A stretch of DNA of 64,000 nucleotides from Caulochytrium protostelioides (lineage: Eukaryota; Chytridiomycota; Caulochytriomycetes; Caulochytriales; Caulochytriaceae). The stretch is from the NCBI GenBank assembly GCA_003615045.1, contig ML014166.1, forward strand, positions 1 through 64,000, read 5' to 3'. The notes beneath the pieces are model-generated. The model did no database searches. It saw only the letters and a program-made list of their open reading frames with translations, and was not told where the DNA came from. Shown here piece by piece: positions 57,809 through 64,000 of this stretch. How positions within the stretch are numbered: the first letter of the stretch is position 1; each line of letters starts with the position of its first letter. A program made the translations under genes and the position numbers.

Positions 57809-60740
57809 ATGATGCTGCCCCTCGAAAGCGTCGGGTCCAAGTACCAGCGGCCCTCGACCCGCCCGCCCTTTGCCCCGGCGTCCCAAGCGACAACCACGGC
57901 CGCCACCGCCGGCCCCGCGCCGCCGGCGTCCGCCCCGACCTCAGCGGCCGCCCACCCTTCGCCACGATCCCGGCCGCCGCCGTCGGCGCCGCTGCCGTCG
58001 GCGCTGCTGCCGTCGGCCGCCGCGGCGTCGACCCCGGCCGGGCCTTACCGTGTGCGCACGCCGTCGCCCGCGGGCGCCCGGCGTCCCTCGGACGGCGGCG
58101 CCGCCGCGCGGCCGCTGCACACGGCCCGTGCGAGCCGCGCCTCCTCGACCATGACCGACCTCTCGCGGTATGCCGCTTCGCAGGCCTCGCAGGCCTCCCA
58201 AGCGGCGCACGGCGGCCCTCGCGCGCCAGCAGCGGCAGCGGCAGGCGGGCCGCCGGCCGGCGCGCCGCCACACGTGCTGCCGTCTCGCCTCGAGCGGTCG
58301 TCGAGCTGGACGGCGCGGGCGCCGCGGACCGCGACCGTCGGCGTGGACGTCGCCTCGCACCACGTGCGGCAGCCGCCGCCGCCGCCGCGTCCCCCAGCGT
58401 CGTCGACGTCGCTCGCGGGCGCCGCGGGACCGGCGCACGGCGTGCCGCCGCGGCCGCGCGGCGGGAGCACGTCGGCCGTCGGGCTGACCGGCGCACCGTC
58501 GGCGCACGGCGGCCACGGCGCGGCGACGCACGGTGCCGCCCACGGCGCCCGCAGCGCCATCGCGCAGGGTCCCATCACGGCGATGGCCGTCACGGCCGAG
58601 CTCGACCCGTCGCTCGACGCGTCGGCGGTCGCCAACGGCGAGGCGCGCATCGTCGCAACGCTGCACGTCACCATGAGCGAGGCCGGCGTCGTGCCGCCGC
58701 TGCGGATCCGGCTCGAGTGCGTCGCCGAGACCCACACCGCCGCGACGGCGACGTACCCGGGGACGGCGGCGGCCACGGCGGCGGCGGCATCCGCGGTCGC
58801 CGCCGCCACCGCGGCGACGGCCACCACGGGCCCCGCGGCGCCGCCGCCGCCGCCCTCGTCGGCCTCAATGGCGCCCACGAGCGGCCTCGCCGCCTCCCGC
58901 CGCCACGGCAGCGGCGTCTCGCTGGCCACCTCGCACTCGGGCGGCAGTCTGGCGTCCCTGTCCGGCACGCACGCCGGCCCGCCGTCGCCGTCGGCACTGC
59001 CTATGGCGGCGCCGTCGCTGTACGCGGCGTCGCCAGCGGCGCTGGGCGGCGCGCCGCCAGCGGGCGCCATGGCGGCCTCGGCCGCGTCGGCGTCGGCGTC
59101 GGCGTCGTCGGCGGCGCTGGCGCCGGTGTTCTCGGACGCCAAGAAGAGCTCGGGCTCGCGGTACGTGCTGCTGACAATGCAGACGGCGGTGCCGAAGGAC
59201 TCCGTCTCGTTCTACGCGCCGATCCTGTATTTGGCGGCCGGGGAGCACACGTTCACGGGCGCGTTCCAGCTGCCGGCCGGGCGCCACCTGCCGCCGTCGT
59301 TCTGGCACCCGCAGGGCACGATCACGTGGCAAGTCCACTTCTCGTGCGGCCTCGTCCGCGCTACGCCCGCCATCATCCGCCACTTCGGCGGCGCCGGGTG
59401 GGCCAACCTGCCGCTACCGCCGCTCGAGCGCCTGCAGCGCTGGAACCCGACTTGTGGCCATGTCTGCGCCGTCCAAGCCCCCGAGAGCGGTGCGCAGCCC
59501 ATGAGCCGCGGCGCGTCGACGGCGTCCATGGCGTCGACGCTCGCCGGCACCGTCGGCGGCGACCTCGCGGCGACCTTCACGCCCGCGCAGCGGGAGGCCC
59601 TCATGCGGCAGCGCCACACGGCCTCGCTTGGCCGCGCGCCGCCGCCGCAAACCGCCCACGCTGCGCCCTTGCCCAACCCGACCCTCCTCTCGCTGCGCAC
59701 CTCAGGCGCCTCTCCGGCCTCGCCGTCCGCCGCGGCCCGCGGCTCCCTCTCCTCGCCCTCGCTGTCCACGTACTTTGCGCCGCATGGCCACGGCCACGCC
59801 ACCGGCCACGGCGGGGCGCGCTCGCCGGGCCCGTCGCCGCTGCCGTCGCCCGCCGCGTCGCCGGCATCCGCGGCATCGCCCGGCCATGCACGCCGGCCGC
59901 CGCTGCGCGCCTCAGCGCCGCGCATCTACCACCCGGACGTCGACGGCCCGCTCGAGCTCGGCGGCATCGCGCGCGTCGGCGCGCTGTGGTGGCAGGACGG
60001 CCACCTCGAGGTGCTCGCGAGCCTCCCGCGGCAGCGGTACCGTCCCGGCGAGCGCGTCTTTGTCGACGTCGACATCACGAACCACGCGTCCGCCGGGTTC
60101 GTGCTCAAGGACGTCGCGCTCATCTCGGACGTCGTGGCCCGCGTCCCGGCGCTCGCCGGCACCGAGTGGCGCTGGGCCCACCGCGAGCGCCGCCCCATCC
60201 TGCCGGGCGCCACGGCCGCGCACCACGCGCCGGCGGGCGTGCGCCGCATCCAGCGGACCTTCGCGCTCGCCATCCCCGAGCGGACCGGCCCGCACGCCAA
60301 CGCGATGCCGCCCGCGACGTTCGAGACGCCGCGCCTCCGCGCGCGCTACTGGATCAGCGTTGTCGTCCGCTCCGACCGCCGCGGGTCCGAGACGATGCGT
60401 ATCCGGCTGCCGATCCTGATCGCTGGCCGCTCCGAGGCCGTCGAGAACGCCAACTGCCTGCCCGTGTACACGCCGACGCCGAGCTACGCGTTCGCGATCG
60501 ACGGCAGCACGTGCGTGCCCGTTCCGGCGTCCGCGGCCGGCGCCGGCATCGACATGGACTCCGACCACGAAGCGGACGTGGCCGACGGCGCCGACGGCGA
60601 CCCGGCCGCGGCCTCGCCACTCCCCTTGACCGTGACCGTCCAGCCCCCGACGCCGTCCTCGGCCCGCAACTCGCCCGTCCTCGGCTCGGCGGCCGCAGCC
60701 GCCGCTGTCGCGGGCAACAGGCACGGGGCCGTGACGACGG

Positions 60741-60773
<33 letters not shown>

Positions 60774-61684
60774 CGGCCGCCACGACGGCGGCGGCGACGG
60801 CGCGCGCGACCCGCGCGTCCTTCTTTGTGCCCGACGATGAGGACTCGGACACCGACTCGGGACCCGACGACCCGCTCCACGACGGCGACGACGACGACGA
60901 CGCGCACCACGGCGTCATCCCGCCGCCGCCGCCCGTCGCGCCCGCGCTCGCGCCGGCCGCCGAGCCCACACGCGCCACCTCCAACGAGTCGCCCGCCTCG
61001 GCGGCCCCCCGGCCCGCGACCCGCGCGGGCGCCGCCGCCCCGGCCGCCGCCCTCGCGCCGGGCCACCCGCACTCGAGCTCGAGCCTCTCGATCGCGTCGT
61101 CGCTGGGCTCGGCGGGCTCCTCGACGCACGCGCCGCGCACGCCGCACGACGAAAAGGCGCTGTTCCACTTCGACGGCACGAGCGGCGGCGCGTCGCCGTG
61201 GGCCGCGGGGGGCCCGCTGTCGCCGCCCGTCGCACCGCCGCTCTCGCGGCACGGCAGCTGGACCGGCGCGTACCCGCCCGTCTGCACGTTCCCGTACGGC
61301 ACGCGCGAGTCCGACCCCATCGCGGCCGTCAGCGGCGTCGTCGCCCATGGCGCCCACGGCGCCGTCCATGCCGCGGCGCTCGCGCCCGCCACCGTCCGCT
61401 CGTTCGTGTCCCTGCGCGGCGCTGGCGACTCGTCGCTCTCGCTGGCGTCGCTCACGAGCAACGAGACCATGAACCACGACATCGGCATCGTGCCTGCTCG
61501 CGTCGCGAGCGGCGCCTCGCACGGCTGCGGCGCCGGCGCCCCGGCCTCCCGGCACGGCCACGCCCAAGGCCGCCCCGTCGTCATGATCCGCCGCGCCGAG
61601 GGCCTCGGGATCGCGCCCGCGCCGGCCCAGCTGAACCCGGCCCTGATCCCGGACGCGAGCGACGCGCCGCCGCCCTATGCGTAG
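57809..61684 (+). CDS. Arrestin-related trafficking adaptor with C-terminal PPxY
   Basis: Alpha-arrestin that would recruit a Nedd4/Rsp5-type ubiquitin ligase to membrane proteins for endocytosis. The product has 1291 residues. After a disordered head, the arrestin N-domain is split: a strand pair near 277-310 (ARIVATLHVTMSEAGVVPPL, RIRLECVAETHT), an Ala/Ser insert, then YVLLTMQTAVPKDSVSFYAP and LPPSFWHPQGTITWQVHFSC (about 450-520). The arrestin C-domain lies at about 720-872: IARVGALWWQDGHLEVLASL, YRPGERVFVDVDITNHA, YWISVVVRSDRRGSETMRIR and LPILIAG. The extreme C-terminus is DAPPPYA, a PPxY ligase-binding motif ending one residue before the stop. Most fungal relatives are 500-1000 residues; the inserts account for the rest. 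ATGs at 57809 and 57812 are adjacent. The 3' end is 117 bases from the Prp40-like stop. Confidence 0.85.
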
Positions 61685-61801
61685 CGTTGACGCGCCGCCG
61701 AGGTGGGGTCGCCGCTCATTATCTTCCATTGCACGCCCTCCGGGGCGCGATCACGCCACATCTCTGTATGGTAGTTCTTAATCGACAACGTAGATTGATC
61801 T

Positions 61802-64000
61802 TTACTCGTCCAGCTCGCCCTCCTCGATATCGTCGTCCGCGGCTACCGCGCCCGCAGCGGCATCGGAGCCGTGTGGCGGCGGCGGCGTCGGGACCGCGAG
61901 CGGCGCGGCGCGCCCCGTTGCGGGGAAAGCGCTGGAGAAGGGCGTCGTGGCCGCCGTCGCCGTCGCGGAGGCCGTCACCATCGCCGAGGCCGGCACTGAC
62001 GCCGACGCCGACGCCGACGCCGCGCGGGACGACCCCGGCGAGGCGCGGGTCGAGATCGCCAGCGGCTGCAGCGGCATGAATCGCGCGAGCGGGACGCCGG
62101 CTACGTCGACGTCGACGGCGTCCTTGCGCCGCTTGGCCGCGCCCGCGTCGTCGCGGTCGTCGACGGCGCCGTCGCGCTTGCGGCTGCGGGGGCTCGCGCC
62201 GCCGCCGCTGACGCCGCCGCTGTCGCCACGCGGGCCGCTGCGGCGCGTCGCCGCCGTGTCGAGCGGCGCCGTGGGCCCCGCCGCTTCCGCTTGCCGGCCG
62301 AGCACGCGCGCAACACAGTGGAGCGCGTCCTCCATGGCGAGGCCGTCGACGAGGTCCGGGTAGCGCGCCTGCAGCCGCGCGGCGAGATACGTGTCCCACA
62401 GCGACTGCAGCAGCGCCGACGGCAGCAGCTGTGCCGTCGACGACAACGACGACGACGACGTCGGCGGCGGCGACGCGTCGCTGGGCCCAGCTGGTGGCGC
62501 TGCGGCGTCGGCGGCGGGAAGCGCCGGGTACGCGCGGTCGAGACTCGCGATAGCTTGGCGCCGGAGCAGCGGCACGTCGGCGACGAGGGGCTCGGCGAGC
62601 GCGAGCAGCGGCGTCGGCCAGCGCTTGAGGACGGCGCGCAGGTCCTCGCGGCGGTGGCGCGCGGCGCGCTCGCGACGGGCGCGCGCGTCGCGCACGAGCC
62701 ACGTGTACAGCGACCGGAGGCCCGCGGGCGTCACGGGCAGCGCGCCGGCGGCCGGCGGGAGTGACGGCCGCGGCGCGTCAAGCGTGTCGCTCGTCGCGAG
62801 GTCGCGCACCTCGACTTGCGCGTACGGCAGCGGCGGCGACAGCTGGCGCAGCGCGGCCGCGAGTGCCGCCGGGGTCGTCCACGCGGGCGTCGTGCCGTGC
62901 AGCGCCGCCGCGGGCGACGGGCCGTCGGCCGCCGTGTCGGCCGCCGTCTCGGCATCGCGGGGCGGCGCCGGGCTTGCGGCACGATCCGGCTGCCACGGAT
63001 CGATCTCCGGCGGCGGCGGCACGAAGCGGAACCGCGCGTCGCTGCGGACGCGCTGGCGGACGCCGTCCTTGACGTCGGCCCAGGAGAGCTCGGCCTGGAC
63101 GACGGCGACCATCCACGCGTCGACGAGCGGATGGCCGGCGCCGCCGTGGCCGTGGAGGTCGCCGTCGAAGGCCGCGCCGTGCGTCGCGGGCGCCGCAAGC
63201 GCCCGCGCGAGGGCCAGCTGGTCGACGAGCGTCGGCCACGCCACGCCGTCGACGTCCGCGCCGCCGTCGGCGAGCCGCGGGTACGTCTGCGCCCACGTCG
63301 CGCGGGCCCACACGTCGCCGCGCGTTGTCGCAACATAGAGGCGGCGGCGCCAGACGTCCTTGACGCGGCGCAGCAGTGTGCCGACGGCGGCGGCGGCGTC
63401 GCGCGCGTGGCGGTCGCGGGCGGCGCGCCAGCGGTCGTTGACGGGCGCCATGGCGGCCTCGAAGGCGGCGAGCGCGGCGCCCGGGCCGGCGTGCGCGCAG
63501 ACGGCGTCGTACGAGGGCACGCGGCGGCGGAGCGCGCGGTCGACGTCGCGGAAGCGCATGCTGACGTGGAGCGGCAGCCGCGCATACAGCCGCGCGAGGT
63601 TCTCGCGGGCCACGGCGCGGGCGCGCGCCTGCGCCGCGGCGGCCGTCTCGGCGAGCCGTGCCGCGTACGGCACGAACAGCGCCTCGGGCACGACGTCCGG
63701 GTCGGCGATGAGCTGTGCGTAGTCCGGGTCGGCGGCGAGGATCGCGGCGGCCTCGGCCCAGGTCGAGGTGGGGGTGATGGCGGGGTAGCGGCGGCAGAGG
63801 CGGAAGAAAGCGGCGCGGTTGCGGGCGAGCGCGGCGTGGCGGGCGGCATGGCGGGCGCGGGCGCGGGCGTCCATGAAGCGCGTGAACGCGTGGCGCCGCG
63901 CCTCGAACGTCGGCAGCGCGCGGTAGTCCGCGTACCGCACGAGCCGCGGCAGCGCGTCGACGAACGCGGTGCCGTCGGGCACGTCCGCGGCGTCCAGCAC
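61802..64000 (-). CDS. PRP40: Prp40-like FF-domain splicing factor, 5' end outside the window
   Basis: C-terminal part (732 residues) of a protein with repeated FF domains; Prp40 bridges U1 snRNP and branch-point factors and usually has two N-terminal WW domains, which would lie beyond position 64000. The first visible unit is ARNRAAFFRLCRRYPAITPT followed by STWAEAAAILAADPDYAQL, the helix pattern and Trp of an FF domain. Further degenerate repeats follow (FRDVDRALRRRVPSYDAVC; RDLRAVLKRWPTPLLALAEP). A typical linker helix of Arg/Ala (ARARARHAARHAALARNR) precedes the first. The last ~180 residues are Ser/Ala-rich with a basic stretch (RKRDGAVDDRDDAGAAKRRK) and end DDDIEEGELDE. Prp40 is the best guess; a TCERG1-type FF protein is possible. 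No start codon is visible because the frame is open to the window edge. Confidence 0.72.
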   Translation of the reverse strand: MLDAADVPDGTAFVDALPRLVRYADYRALPTFEARRHAFTRFMDARARARHAARHAALARNRAAFFRLCRRYPAITPTSTWAEAAAILAADPDYAQLIADPDVVPEALFVPYAARLAETAAAAQARARAVARENLARLYARLPLHVSMRFRDVDRALRRRVPSYDAVCAHAGPGAALAAFEAAMAPVNDRWRAARDRHARDAAAAVGTLLRRVKDVWRRRLYVATTRGDVWARATWAQTYPRLADGGADVDGVAWPTLVDQLALARALAAPATHGAAFDGDLHGHGGAGHPLVDAWMVAVVQAELSWADVKDGVRQRVRSDARFRFVPPPPEIDPWQPDRAASPAPPRDAETAADTAADGPSPAAALHGTTPAWTTPAALAAALRQLSPPLPYAQVEVRDLATSDTLDAPRPSLPPAAGALPVTPAGLRSLYTWLVRDARARRERAARHRREDLRAVLKRWPTPLLALAEPLVADVPLLRRQAIASLDRAYPALPAADAAAPPAGPSDASPPPTSSSSLSSTAQLLPSALLQSLWDTYLAARLQARYPDLVDGLAMEDALHCVARVLGRQAEAAGPTAPLDTAATRRSGPRGDSGGVSGGGASPRSRKRDGAVDDRDDAGAAKRRKDAVDVDVAGVPLARFMPLQPLAISTRASPGSSRAASASASASVPASAMVTASATATAATTPFSSAFPATGRAAPLAVPTPPPPHGSDAAAGAVAADDDIEEGELDE

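Noticed and set aside
57769-60840. Same-strand frame of 1023 codons overlapping the arrestin-like gene
   Set aside because: Arg/Gly/Ala shadow frame produced by third-position GC bias; the arrestin frame carries the domains and the PPxY.

Overview
The window is very G+C-rich nuclear DNA from a eukaryote, most likely a fungus. The evidence is 18 protein genes with fungal or opisthokont relatives: Icp55, Msh1, Rmd1/DUF155, an AVT-type transporter, isocitrate lyase, a Crp1/Mdg1-like CBM48 protein, a Doa4/USP8-like protease, an arrestin-related adaptor, Nup155/170 and Prp40. Most genes have one long exon. In the three where I could prove an intron, it is single, in phase 1 and close to the start codon. 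Proteins are long for their families because of Ala/Pro/Ser-rich low-complexity inserts. High GC, few introns and a eukaryotic FtsX-type permease would suit an early-diverging (zoosporic) fungus, but that placement is inference. I saw no transposon, viral relic, CRISPR array or bacterial operon.

Layout, left half: 3' end of a tRNA (15-50); ICP55-type aminopeptidase (+) tail-to-tail with a mitochondrial MutS homologue (-); a DHHC palmitoyltransferase (+, one intron); a vacuolar-type amino-acid transporter (+); RMD1-family mitochondrial protein (+); proteasome alpha-3 subunit (-, one intron); a small basic protein of unknown function (-); a CBM48 protein (+) tail-to-tail with an unrecognised, probably mitochondrial protein (-); a GH20 hexosaminidase-like protein (+).

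Layout, right half: a USP8/Doa4-like deubiquitinase (+) tail-to-tail with a small membrane protein (-); isocitrate lyase (-, one intron); ZW10 family (-); a ten-helix FtsX-like permease (+); Nup155/170 (+); an arrestin-related trafficking adaptor (+) tail-to-tail with a Prp40-like FF-domain protein (-) that runs off the window.

The genes are a mixed housekeeping set, not a pathway cluster. Themes recur: mitochondrial upkeep (ICP55, MSH1, RMD1 and possibly the 24948-26594 protein), ubiquitin and membrane traffic (USP8-like, arrestin adaptor, ZW10, DHHC enzyme, proteasome) and carbon use (isocitrate lyase, CBM48 protein, GH20). Intergenic stretches of 0.4-2.8 kb carry many short tandem repeats and no further gene I can support. 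I found no convincing new multi-gene system. The items most worth a second look are the recovered first exons, the MutS homologue with a microsatellite in its ATPase domain, the FtsX-like permease with a triple TGTATAT repeat after its stop codon, and several orphan proteins.
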